A stretch of 64,000 nt of DNA from Actinomycetes bacterium (GCA_021816935.1 JAKAWR010000008.1:1-64000), one strand, 5' to 3'. Numbered from the stretch's first letter, positions 18,985 to 26,944 are shown. Translations and numbers: made by a program. The notes: generated from the sequence alone by a model not told the origin.

Positions 18985-20925
18985 TTACGACTCCGGCACT
19001 TTGAACTGGTCGACTTGGATGGGAACGATGAAGGTGTTGGAGTCGGTTTTCAGTCGGATGAAGCCGCGGTCAGTCGTACGGCGCAGACTCTCGCTGAAGT
19101 CTTCGAAGTCGTAGTACTTGTTCAGCTCCCGCAGCTCGTCCTGGTTGTTGAGATGAGACACGAACCAGTTCTGCGTGTTCTTGAGAATGCTGGACGAGAT
19201 CGAGCTGACCTCTTGCGTGGCGTAGCACAACCCGATGCGGAGTTTCTGGCCTTCCTTGGCCAGACGGTTGTATATCTGCGTCAGGTCCATCTCGTCGCGC
19301 CGCGGGAAGAGGTTGTGCGCTTCCTCGAAATACATCTGGATGAAGTTCGATTGCGTGTTATTGATGAACCGGTCCATTGCCTCGTTGAACACGCGCCGGC
19401 AGACTCGCTCGGAGTAAGTCCTCTGGATGTCGGGGTCGCCCTGCGAAAGGTCCATGATGACGATCTTGCCGGCTCGCAGCAGGTCGATGATTTCGTCCTC
19501 GAATGGTTTGTCGACAGTGGCGGTATGCAGCGCCCGATACGGGATCAGCTTTCGGTAGCCAGTTTCGTTCTGCGCTTGCCCTGGTCGAGCCCGCCCGGTG
19601 AGGAACCGCATCAGGCTCTGCAGGTCCTCATCGGCCCACTCGCGCCCGCCATTTTGGGCGGCGTAGGTCCGGAACGGCCCAGCTGAAGTGTTGTAGTTTT
19701 CCCAGGCTGCGCTGAACCAGGCCATCGCGTCATCGAGCGAGATGCCCTTCGAGGGTTCGACACCGTTGAGACCTGGGATGCCCGATTCTCGAATGTCCTT
19801 GTTGTCTTGGAACCGAACGCGCTCGCCCTGGTCGGGGAAGCCAGCTCGCTTCAAACAGGCTTTGTAGCACGCTACCTTCCGGTCATACCGGGTCTTGGCA
19901 CTGTGATCGGTCGGGTCAGGGTTGGACCAATCGATGTTGCAGAAAGCCCGCGTGTAGTTCGCAGTGTCGGCGCTCAGCAGGGAGGCCAACATGCCGAAGC
20001 CGTCGACGACCGACTTATAGAAGTTGAGCTTCATCACTTTGAAGTCGGGCTTCTCCAGCACACTGTACCGGGTGACGTCGTGCTTGAATTGTTCGAAGAT
20101 GGCCGTGCCAGCATCCTGCTGGTTCGCGTTCGCATACTCGCCGTTGATGTCGAAGATGATCTGTCCGACTGGTTCGAGGGTCTCGTCGGTCAGCTTTGCA
20201 CCGGACTCGGAGATGCCCACAGTGGCCTGAATGATCTTCTTGACCGAGTTCGACTTCCCCGTGCGTGTCATACCGAACAGGGCAGTCCGCTTGCCGAGGA
20301 AGTCGAGGGCCGAGACGTACACGGGGACGTCTTCACCAGCCACGTGGCGGAGGCTGGAGCTGTAACGGACGCGCCCGATGCGCTCATCTCCCTTGCCGCC
20401 GGGTATCCCCTGTTCCCGGAAGTTGACGATGTACTCCAGTACCTTCCCGTTCGGCTTGACTACCCGATAATTGTGTGGCGAGTAGAAGTTGTCGAGGTCG
20501 CCAGCGAAGCGGATCTTCTTGTCTGGCGCTCGGTAGAACGTGCCAATGACCCGACATTCCAGTCCGGAGAACTGGAACTCGGCCCGGGTGAACGAGTCGA
20601 GTTGTGCCCCGCCGTTGCCGGGCGGCGATTCCTTGTAGTAGTCGACCATCGCCATCACGACGTCGTCGTCAGTCGGCAGCTTGGTCGGCCGAAGTACCCG
20701 GAGAAGGAAAGCCTCATCAATATCTGGCTCGCCGTTGTAGAGCGCGAGGAGGAAGGCGCCAGCCGGCACGCCGCCGACGTCGTGCTTCCACTTGTCGTTG
20801 CTCATCAGGCGCAAGCGATCGAAGTCGAGGTAGAAGGGGCGCCCGACGAACAAGTCGTCCTTGCGACACTCAGCGAAAAGGTCGACGGTGGCGAGCTGCT
20901 TCAAGTCTTCGATGATCGTCGTCAT
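18985..20925 (-). CDS. herA: HerA-type hexameric DNA translocase (DUF87 ATPase)
   Basis: The 646-residue protein has Walker A GMTRTGKSNS near residue 220, Walker B KIVIMDLSQGDP near 487 and the conserved FEEAHNLFPRR near 533, all typical of the HerA/FtsK superfamily. HerA forms a hexamer that pumps DNA and supports NurA digestion; pairs of this kind occur both in archaeal repair and in bacterial defence islands. ATG 20925 overlaps the methyltransferase stop (ATGA) and gives a natural N-terminus MTTIIEDLKQLATVDLF; an in-frame extension to 21141 is antisense-free shadow of the preceding gene. It is followed by nurA after 3 bases. Confidence 0.87.
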   Translation of the reverse strand: MTTIIEDLKQLATVDLFAECRKDDLFVGRPFYLDFDRLRLMSNDKWKHDVGGVPAGAFLLALYNGEPDIDEAFLLRVLRPTKLPTDDDVVMAMVDYYKESPPGNGGAQLDSFTRAEFQFSGLECRVIGTFYRAPDKKIRFAGDLDNFYSPHNYRVVKPNGKVLEYIVNFREQGIPGGKGDERIGRVRYSSSLRHVAGEDVPVYVSALDFLGKRTALFGMTRTGKSNSVKKIIQATVGISESGAKLTDETLEPVGQIIFDINGEYANANQQDAGTAIFEQFKHDVTRYSVLEKPDFKVMKLNFYKSVVDGFGMLASLLSADTANYTRAFCNIDWSNPDPTDHSAKTRYDRKVACYKACLKRAGFPDQGERVRFQDNKDIRESGIPGLNGVEPSKGISLDDAMAWFSAAWENYNTSAGPFRTYAAQNGGREWADEDLQSLMRFLTGRARPGQAQNETGYRKLIPYRALHTATVDKPFEDEIIDLLRAGKIVIMDLSQGDPDIQRTYSERVCRRVFNEAMDRFINNTQSNFIQMYFEEAHNLFPRRDEMDLTQIYNRLAKEGQKLRIGLCYATQEVSSISSSILKNTQNWFVSHLNNQDELRELNKYYDFEDFSESLRRTTDRGFIRLKTDSNTFIVPIQVDQFKVPES

Positions 20926-22199
20926 GCCGCGGTCTCCGAGGCGAACGACGGCTTGGTCCACGTTGGCTTGACCAGGGGTGGGAGCTCCGTCTGCGTCCGA
21001 CTCATGACGAGCAGCCGGTCGACCTTGGTCGCCCGCCCGCTGTTGTTCTTCCAGATCCGACTGACCTTTTGCCCTTCCGGAAGTTCGTCGGCGATGATGC
21101 CGTGCAGGTGCCAGCCGAGCGGCTTGGCCACCCGCTCCCATACCGCGCTTGCCAAGTTGATGCTGGCCCCCTCGTCCTCGCTAGTAGGGCGGCGCACGTC
21201 GCCGATCACGAAGCAAAGGTAGCCGTCGGGTGTGACAACTTCGTTGAGCTGACCACACACCTTCTTCATGAACTCGACGTAGCCGTCCATTGACGCGCTC
21301 GCCATCAGCTGACTGTCCACCCTGCGCCAGTCCTCCCCTAAGAACCACAGCCGCACCCAGTTGTACTTCCCGTACCTGATGACCTGCAGGTAAGGCGGCG
21401 ACGTGACGACGAGCCGCGCCGGTTGCTGGCGTAACCACTCCGGTGGCGTGGCGGTGGCGTCCTGGAGCCACGCTCGGCCGCTCGCCCGCTGCTCTGTCGG
21501 CAAGTCAAGCTTCTCGATGCGCTTTCGCAGCATCTCGAAGACGTCGACCTCCGGCCGGGTCAGCCCGTGATCTCGGATGTAACGCTCGACGTACCCCGGT
21601 GCCATGGCGAACGTGTTCGGCATGCTGATCGAGAACCCGCGGGTCGCACCGTCCTTGCCATGGTTGGCGTGGAGCATCCCAAGGATCGTGGCGATCAGGA
21701 AGCAGTCGGTGGGATTGTCACGATTGAGTTCAGCCTTGAGGAAGACCAACTGGGCCAGGGTGCCCGGGCTATATAGCATCGAGATCTCCGGCGGCACCGC
21801 GGACGTGTCGACTGTCCTCTGTCGGAACGAAGCCTCCAAACGCGTCACTCGCGCGAGCAGCGTCGAGCGACGCGGGACCACCGTCTTGGCCGTCGATAAC
21901 ACCCAAGCCAAAGGGTTCGCGTCGCTGGAGAAAGCCTCACGACCGAGTAGTGCCGCCTCAAGAGCAACCGTGCCCCTACCGGCAAAGGGGTCATACACCC
22001 GGTCGCCGGGCTGAGACAGCCAGGCGATCATCGTATGAGCGAGCTGGGCCGGGAACATGGCGAAATAGCTGCACAAGCTGTGCAGGCCATGACCCCATCG
22101 ACGAGGGGCTTCATGCCACAGCGCAGGAATCTCCGACAGATCCATCGGCACCCGGACCGCCACCCCCGCACTCGACTTGTTTGGTTCTCTTCGGTTCAC
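20922..22199 (-). CDS. DNA amino-methyltransferase (N6-adenine or N4-cytosine)
   Basis: In this 425-residue protein the SAM-binding motif I reads DPFAGRGTVALEAALLG near residue 72 and the catalytic motif IV reads TSPPY near 265. The order I then IV with about 190 residues between suggests an alpha-type arrangement with the target-recognition region in the middle. TSPPY is typical of exocyclic amino-methyltransferases. It is the first gene of the operon with herA and nurA, so it could mark self DNA or regulate the nuclease module. GTG 22199 was chosen; TAGAAT ends 9 bases upstream, implying a very short or absent leader. Confidence 0.85.
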   Translation of the reverse strand: MNRREPNKSSAGVAVRVPMDLSEIPALWHEAPRRWGHGLHSLCSYFAMFPAQLAHTMIAWLSQPGDRVYDPFAGRGTVALEAALLGREAFSSDANPLAWVLSTAKTVVPRRSTLLARVTRLEASFRQRTVDTSAVPPEISMLYSPGTLAQLVFLKAELNRDNPTDCFLIATILGMLHANHGKDGATRGFSISMPNTFAMAPGYVERYIRDHGLTRPEVDVFEMLRKRIEKLDLPTEQRASGRAWLQDATATPPEWLRQQPARLVVTSPPYLQVIRYGKYNWVRLWFLGEDWRRVDSQLMASASMDGYVEFMKKVCGQLNEVVTPDGYLCFVIGDVRRPTSEDEGASINLASAVWERVAKPLGWHLHGIIADELPEGQKVSRIWKNNSGRATKVDRLLVMSRTQTELPPLVKPTWTKPSFASETAA

Positions 22200-22244
22200 A
22201 TCTGCACCATTCTACCACAGAGTCGAACGCGCATCCGGAGAGCC

Positions 22245-23039
22245 TTAAGAGGTATCCTCCTCTAGATCCTCGTAGCCGGCCCACGCCGCCGGGGTCACCA
22301 CGATCACGCCAGCGGTTTCCGCCTCGGCTGCTGCGAGATCGTCTATCGACGCCCCGGCCACACAGGCCACACCCTCTGCCTCGCCTAGCCGGGCGATATG
22401 TCCCGCCCGCCGCAGTGCCCTGGAAACATCGTCTCTGTGAATGCGAGACGATACCTCACACACTACGTAGACCGATTTACCGTCTGCCTTGGAAACGGCG
22501 CTGTGAACGCCGTCGGCTGCTAACAGGTCGTCTCTTGCCTCGTCGTCAAAAAGACCGTCGGCCAGGTCCGCCACGTCGGCTACCTCGACGTAGCGCACCT
22601 TGCGAAAGCCTCGTGAGCCCAGATACGCCGGTGCCTTCTTGCACCACTGGGCCTCGAAGTCGCTACCCGTCAGACGTCCGACGCGTCTGTCCAGGGCCAC
22701 CAGGTGCTCGTCGTGGCGCTTGGACACCTCGACCAGCTCGGCCACGCTCCTGTCCAGCGACACCAGGTGGGCGTCGTGGCGCTTGGACACCTCGACCAGC
22801 TCGGCCAAGCTCTGCTCGTGCGCCTTGGTCACCTCGACCAGCTCGGCCACGCTCCTGTCCAGCGACACCAGGTGGGCGTCGATACCGTCCAAGCGCTGCT
22901 CGTGGCGCTTGGACACTTCGACCAGCTCTCTCAGGCTCTCCGGCAGTCTGCGCAGCTCCTCGTCGAGCACGACGGCCCGCAACTCCTCTGCCAGTGCCGG
23001 ATCGGCCCTCATCTCCCTGATGATCTCGAGCGTGTTCAC
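22245..23039 (-). CDS. Coiled-coil protein with nuclease-like C-terminal domain
   Basis: The first 35 residues (beginning with NTLEIIREMRADPALAEE) are almost identical to those of the protein at 25813-26484. Heptad repeats follow (ELVEVSKRH and HLVSLDRSVA, residues about 37-120), predicted to form a long coiled coil. The C-terminal 140 residues contain VYVVCEVSSRIHRDD, in which E-x-S replaces the E-x-K of PD-(D/E)XK nucleases; such coiled-coil plus restriction-like proteins (compare DUF3782) are common in thermophiles and cyanobacteria but functionally obscure. GTG 23039 has TAGGAT 6 bases upstream, as for a leaderless start. It lies between the two flanking repeats. Confidence 0.65.
   Translation of the reverse strand: MNTLEIIREMRADPALAEELRAVVLDEELRRLPESLRELVEVSKRHEQRLDGIDAHLVSLDRSVAELVEVTKAHEQSLAELVEVSKRHDAHLVSLDRSVAELVEVSKRHDEHLVALDRRVGRLTGSDFEAQWCKKAPAYLGSRGFRKVRYVEVADVADLADGLFDDEARDDLLAADGVHSAVSKADGKSVYVVCEVSSRIHRDDVSRALRRAGHIARLGEAEGVACVAGASIDDLAAAEAETAGVIVVTPAAWAGYEDLEEDTS
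22686..22930 (-). repeat. In-frame heptad-encoding tandem repeats
   Basis: Imperfect units of about 63 bases encode alternating (V/A)ELVEVSKRHD and HLVSLDRS segments. The longest identical stretch, covering the TCGACCAGCTCGGCCACGCT region, occurs more than once. The units lie in the coiled-coil portion of the gene at 22245-23039 and probably vary in number between strains. Confidence 0.75.
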
Positions 23040-23105
23040 GACTCAATCCTACACCCAAGTCCTGGGTAGCTGTCCCTCACGCGCCGGAGATGTGCTGGTG
23101 AACTG

Positions 23106-23171
23106 TCAACGGCCAACGCGAACTCCCCGCTCCACCGTAATCAACGCCCCGGCGTCGAGGACCAAGCTCAA
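23106..23171 (-). pseudogene. Truncated PIN-domain toxin (vapC stub)
   Basis: A TTG overlapping the antitoxin stop would start LSLVLDAGALITVERG, the first strand of a PIN toxin with its catalytic Asp, but the frame stops after 21 codons. The remaining 100 or so residues are missing and the coiled-coil gene begins 66 bases further on. The antitoxin-toxin overlap is the usual vapBC arrangement, so this is best read as a toxin cut off by a deletion or insertion. Confidence 0.65.
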
Positions 23172-23404
23172 CGCTGCTCGGCCAACGCCAACCGCTGTCG
23201 TCCCTGGACCAGCTCCTGCTCGCTCAGCGGGCCGCCCGTATCGTCGAAGAGTTCTGCCAGGACGAGGGCGAGGTCCTCGCCTTCCACCCGCGTCCGTCCG
23301 GCGTCGTTCAACCAGGCGCTCACCGATGTCGCCTTGCCTTCCGCGACATCTTGGCGAACCGGATCCACGACCACCGGGTCGAGGCTCACCGTCACCTTGG
23401 TCAT
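23168..23404 (-). CDS. VapB-type antitoxin, orphaned
   Basis: This is a 78-residue protein with an N-terminal strand KVTVSLDPVVVDPV of the ribbon-helix-helix kind, a helix SVSAWLNDAGRTRVEG and an acidic tail, the pattern of actinobacterial antitoxins. ATG 23404 lies inside the right flanking repeat, which supplies its promoter and first 16 codons. Its toxin partner is reduced to a 21-codon stub. It may persist as a relic, or act in trans; nothing in the sequence decides. Confidence 0.6.
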   Translation of the reverse strand: MTKVTVSLDPVVVDPVRQDVAEGKATSVSAWLNDAGRTRVEGEDLALVLAELFDDTGGPLSEQELVQGRQRLALAEQR

Positions 23405-23612
23405 AGTCGAACCTCTGCCTTACCGGAATCGAGCGCCTGCTGGCCACCGCCGGGCCGGAAGCCGATCCGCTACGAGTTATCGTTGGTCCGAGGCCAACAA
23501 GCCGCATGAACCGTGTCTACTTCTTCTGGGCAACCTCAGAGAGTTACACTGAACAGATATGATTGCCACCGAGGATCATCCGAAAATCCACGGCAGGCGG
23601 GACATCCCCCCG
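23358..23612 (+). repeat. Right copy of the ~254-bp direct repeat
   Basis: This copy pairs with 16455-16707. Here the left edge continues into the complete antitoxin gene, suggesting that this is the native context of the antitoxin portion; to the right the sequence continues CGACGGCACAGCCC. Recombination between the two copies would remove about 6.9 kb containing the nuclease, nurA, herA, methyltransferase and coiled-coil genes. Confidence 0.93.
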
Positions 23613-23845
23613 ACGGCACAGCCCAAGGCCGAGGATGATGCGACAGCAGGGACCGAGGTGGCAGAGGGCGTGGTGTGGCGTGCGGGCTGGAGCCGGCCAA
23701 GGCAGCCGTGGTCGCTCGGTCGGCGGGTGGCGCGACCAGGTCGACAACGTCGAGCCGGTGCTGTGCGCGGTGATCGGGGAGCTCACCGTTCCGGGGGTTG
23801 GGACATGAGGATGAACGGCCGGTTCGTGGCGGAGATGGGAATGTG

Positions 23846-24634
23846 ATGCTCACCGGCGAAGAGCTTGTCCGGCTTCTGGCGGAGGGCGAGAGCGAAGGAC
23901 GCTTGGAGTGCAAGGCGTCGCTGGCGAACAAGCATGAGATCTGCCAGGCGATCTGCGCGTTCGCGAACGATCTCGCCAACAGGGGTCTCCCCGGTGTGGT
24001 GGCGGTAGGGGTGGATGACAAGGGCCGGTCGACCGGGCTTGCGATCACCGACGAGTTGTTGCGGGAGCTGGCCGACCTCCGGAGCAATGGGCACATCCTT
24101 CCCTTCCCGTCCATGTCGGTGGAGAAGCGGTCGTACGGAGACGCGGACATCGCGGTAGCGGTCGTGTAGCCATCTCCCAGCCCTCCCGTGTAGTACCGGG
24201 GCAGGACGTGGATCCGCGTCGGGCCGCGTAGAGCGGTCGCGACTCCGGACGAAGAGGGGCGGCTTATCGAGCGCCGCAGGTTCGCCAACCTGCCGTTCGA
24301 CGCCCTGCAACAGCTGACCCGCAATGCCCTCCTGCACCGCAGCTACGACTCGACTCATGCCCCGGTGCGCGTGCTGTGGTTCGCGGATCGGGTGGAGGTG
24401 GGCTCGCCGGGTGGACCCTTCGGCAACGTCACCGTGGAGAATTTTGGTTGGCCCGGGCTCGTGGACTACCGGAACCCGACGATTGCCGGCGTGCTCTCCC
24501 GGCTGGGCTACGTGCAGCGGTTCGGTGCCGGCCTGCCCATCGCCCAGCGGGCGCTGAAGGAGAACGGTAACCCGCCGCTCGAGACGTCGCCGACGCCTGA
24601 ATGGGTCACCGTGACGGTGGAGCTCGTGCGGTGA
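23846..24634 (+). pseudogene. Broken AlbA_2 (Schlafen-like) ATP-binding protein gene
   Basis: The first 108 codons give a good AlbA_2 DNA-binding domain (MLTGEELVRLLAEGESEGRL, HEICQAICAFANDLANR, GVVAVGVDDKGR). In-frame amber codons follow at 24167 and 24191, while the frame still reads PSPSPPV, YRGRTWIRVGPRRA and IERRRFANLPFDAL. It then jumps to a C-terminal RecG/ATPase-like part (LTRNALLHRSYDSTHAPVRV, LSRLGYVQRFGAGLPIAQ), so an internal segment is missing as well. The stop overlaps the parA-like start. Such genes often accompany type I restriction loci; this copy is dead or split. Confidence 0.75.
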
Positions 24635-25668
24635 CGCCGGCGGTGACGCCGACGGTGACGTTCTTCAACAACAAGGGCGGGGTCGGCAAGACGACGCTCG
24701 TCTACCACCTGGCTTGGATGCTCTCGGAGCTCGACGTGCCGGTCCTGGCGGTCGATCTCGATCCGCAGGCGAACCTGACGTCGGTGCTGCTCGACGACGA
24801 CCGCGTGGAAGCGTTGTGGTGCGACGGCGACCGGAGCATCTTCGGAGCGCTCCGGCCGCTGCTGGAGGGCGAGGGTGGTGTCGGCGTGGCGACCGTCGAA
24901 GAGGTCACCACGAACCTCCACTTGGTGCCCGGTGATCTCCTGCTGTCGGGGGCCGAGCAGGAGCTGTCGGCCCAGTGGCCGAACGCCGTAGATGGTCAGC
25001 CAAGGGCCTTTCGCGTCGAGTCCGCGTTCGCCCAGGTGATCAAGAGCGCCGCCGAAGCTGTCGGCGCCCAGGTCGTCCTGGTGGATGTGGGTCCGAACCT
25101 CGGAGCGATCAACCGTGCGGCCATGGTAGCTACCGACCACGTCGTGGTTCCCCTGTCGCCGGATCTCTACTCGCTCCAGGGCCTGCGCAACCTCGGGCCC
25201 ACGCTCGAGCGGTGGCGCGGGGAGTGGCAGGACCGTCTCGAGAGGAAGCCCTCCTCCATGGATTGGTGGCTTCCCTCCGGCTCGATGCAGCCCGCTGGAT
25301 ACGTCGTCTTGCAGCACGGCGTCCGCCTCGACCGCGTGGTGGGTGCGTATGACCGGTGGTTGAGGCGGATCCCCGGCGAGTACCGGGCGTCGGTCCTACA
25401 GGAGGACGCGACCGATGCCGGGGCGGTAGAAGGCGACCCGCAATGCCTCGGTCTTCTGAAGCACTACCACAGCCTGGCTCCGATGGCCCAAGAGGCGCGC
25501 AAGCCAGTCTTCCTCCTTCGCAGCGCCGACGGTGCGATCGGGGCGCACCAGCGCTCGGTGCAAGACGCGTACGGCCACTTCGAGCAGCTGGGGGCTCGTA
25601 TCCTCCGCAAGGTAGGGCTCGGCGGGCTTGTCCCCGAACGCGCCGGAACCGGGGGGGTGCCAAGCTGA
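24631..25668 (+). CDS. ParA-family ATPase in a type I restriction remnant
   Basis: This is a 345-residue deviant-Walker ATPase: FFNNKGGVGKTTLVYHLAWML (KGGVGKTT at about residues 12-19), VLAVDLDPQANLTSVL, and VVLVDVGPNLGAINRAAM as Walker B. ParA proteins segregate DNA or position complexes, but this one has no ParB neighbour. It starts with GTG overlapping the AlbA_2 stop (GTGA) and its own stop overlaps an hsdR stub (TGATG). Known type I loci sometimes carry AlbA_2 and ParA-like genes between hsdS and hsdR, which fits the order here. It looks intact although its neighbours are broken. Confidence 0.82.
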   Translation: MTPAVTPTVTFFNNKGGVGKTTLVYHLAWMLSELDVPVLAVDLDPQANLTSVLLDDDRVEALWCDGDRSIFGALRPLLEGEGGVGVATVEEVTTNLHLVPGDLLLSGAEQELSAQWPNAVDGQPRAFRVESAFAQVIKSAAEAVGAQVVLVDVGPNLGAINRAAMVATDHVVVPLSPDLYSLQGLRNLGPTLERWRGEWQDRLERKPSSMDWWLPSGSMQPAGYVVLQHGVRLDRVVGAYDRWLRRIPGEYRASVLQEDATDAGAVEGDPQCLGLLKHYHSLAPMAQEARKPVFLLRSADGAIGAHQRSVQDAYGHFEQLGARILRKVGLGGLVPERAGTGGVPS

Positions 25669-25742
25669 TGGACATCTCCGAGAAGAGGTTCGAGGCGAGC
25701 ATCGAGGACGCGCTGCTCGCCGACGAGCTTGGCGAACACTGA
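25668..25742 (+). pseudogene. hsdR stub (first 24 codons only)
   Basis: The peptide begins MDISEKRFEASIEDALLAD, closely resembling the start of the intact HsdR at 1308 (MLIDERGFEDAIEAALLAD), and then stops. The overlap with the ParA stop marks it as the original next gene of the operon. The remaining roughly 970 codons are gone. With the broken AlbA_2 gene it marks the scar of a second type I restriction locus. Confidence 0.65.
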
Positions 25743-25812
25743 GGACGCTCGCCCAACTCTCCCGGGTTTTTGCGCTCGCGGTTCCGGTCAAGAGACCTGG
25801 TATTATGGATCT

Positions 25813-26484
25813 GTGAACACGCTCGAGATCATTCGCGAGATGAGGGCCGATCCGGCCCTTGCCGAGGAGTTGCGCGCCGTTGTTCTCGACGAGGAGCTAC
25901 GCAGACTGCCGGAGATCGTGAAGCGGCTGGCGGAGTCCACCGAGGCGTTCCAGGCTTCCACCGAGGCGTTCCAGGCTTCCACCGAGGCGTTCCAGGCTTC
26001 CACCGAGGCTCGGTTAACCGAGCTCGCAGAGGCCCAGAAGCGAACGGACGCGACGGTAGGAAAGCTCGCAACGGCAGTGGGCAAACTTGGCGAGGGTCTC
26101 GGTGAGATCGTCGAGGTGTCGTGTGCGGCGGTGCTGGGAGCAGTAGCGGAGATGAAGGGCTGGACCGCCATCGACGGTCCGGGGCCCATCGACGTAGGAG
26201 AGGGCGAGGTGGACGTGCGGGCCAGATTCTCGACCGAGGGAGGCGAGGTGGTCGTTCTCGCAGAGGCAAAGTCGCGACTTCGCGGAGACGACGTGAAGAA
26301 GTGGGCCAGTCGGGTGACCGACGAGACGTGGCGGGGAAGGCACCTCTATCAAGGGTTCGATGGTCACGTTCTCCCCTATGTTTACGGCACGCTCGTCTAC
26401 GCTGACGCGTACACGGAGGCGAAGCGGGCCGGCATAGGCGTGATCGGTCCCGAAGGAGAGCGGCGGCCAGCCGAAACGTTGTAG
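25813..26484 (+). CDS. Coiled-coil protein with PD-(D/E)XK nuclease-like C-terminal domain
   Basis: The protein has 223 residues. Residues 1-34 nearly match the protein at 22245-23039. A tandem STEAFQA repeat (residues about 42-65) leads into a coiled coil (LTELAEAQKRTDATVGKL). The C-terminal domain has GEGEVDVRARF and VVVLAEAKSRLRGDDVKKW, which fits D-x(n)-E-x-K of restriction-like nucleases. GTG 25813 was preferred over an upstream in-frame ATG because TATTAT lies 6 bases before it. It belongs to the same family as the other two N-terminal modules at 22.9k and 29.0k; substrate and partner are unknown. Confidence 0.7.
   Translation: MNTLEIIREMRADPALAEELRAVVLDEELRRLPEIVKRLAESTEAFQASTEAFQASTEAFQASTEARLTELAEAQKRTDATVGKLATAVGKLGEGLGEIVEVSCAAVLGAVAEMKGWTAIDGPGPIDVGEGEVDVRARFSTEGGEVVVLAEAKSRLRGDDVKKWASRVTDETWRGRHLYQGFDGHVLPYVYGTLVYADAYTEAKRAGIGVIGPEGERRPAETL
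25936..26010 (+). repeat. 21-bp in-frame tandem repeat (3.6 copies)
   Basis: Three exact copies of a 21-base unit starting TCCACCGAGGCGTTC, plus a partial fourth, encode STEAFQA heptads in the coiled-coil protein. Exact identity of the units points to recent expansion. Confidence 0.9.
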
Positions 26485-26944
26485 GAAGCCGTCTTTCCGG
26501 CCAGTCGTTTACGCCGCGAAATCGTGACGCCGTACGGCGTTCTCCGCCCGTAGCCGGGCCCGGCAGCGGGGCAACGACTTATAGTTTCGCACTGGCAGCA
26601 CCTGCGTGTTCCGGCGTGGACCCCGTCCCCGCCCCCCCCGTATCCGAAGTACCGGCAAAGCTGGACCTGGCATCCTGCTCACGAGCAGCAGGATCTTCCC
26701 CGGTAGCCGACACTCCGTGGGACTCCTGGTGGCAGCGCTCGAGAGTTGGTTGTGCCTGGCTGACGCCTTCAGCCGACCGCCCGAGGACTGGCTCGTGAAA
26801 GCCAAAGGCTGACTCGACGACTCGGCAGGTGCTAAAGTTGACTAACTGGATCACATTTTAGAACAATTGGGCCGGAGGTCGTAGATTACCGACGGTCGAC
26901 AACCTATCGGATTCCCGGTAACCATCGGAGGCTGAAGGAGAGGC
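26485..26944. other. Intergenic region, no supported gene
   Basis: I see no convincing coding sequence in these 460 bases. There is an imperfect hairpin (ATCCTGCTC at 26672-26680 with GAGCAGCAGGAT at 26683-26694) that could end transcription from the left. A possible promoter for the exporter gene lies around 26838-26864 (TTGACT, then TAGAAC after 15 bases). An SD-like GGAG lies just before GTG 26945. Confidence 0.35.

Noticed and set aside
19807-21222. 471-residue open frame on the + strand across herA
   Set aside because: It is antisense to the HerA and methyltransferase genes, which carry clear motifs, and contains no recognisable domain.
23559-23846. 95-residue open frame starting MIATEDHPKIHGRR
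   Set aside because: Only its first codons are shared by both repeats; the rest is Arg/Gly-rich without any family resemblance and it differs completely after the left copy.
15119-24193. Stop codon reassignment (TAG as an amino acid)
   Set aside because: ftsW, murC-murB, rnhA and others terminate at TAG with sensible protein ends, so TAG is a working stop; the interrupted genes also show deletions.
1-26500. Prophage or integrative element
   Set aside because: No integrase, capsid, terminase, relaxase or tRNA attachment site is seen; the island is better explained by piecemeal recombination.
26509-26805. Small open frames in the 26.5-26.9k intergenic region
   Set aside because: Several short frames on both strands overlap each other, none has a ribosome site or recognisable sequence.
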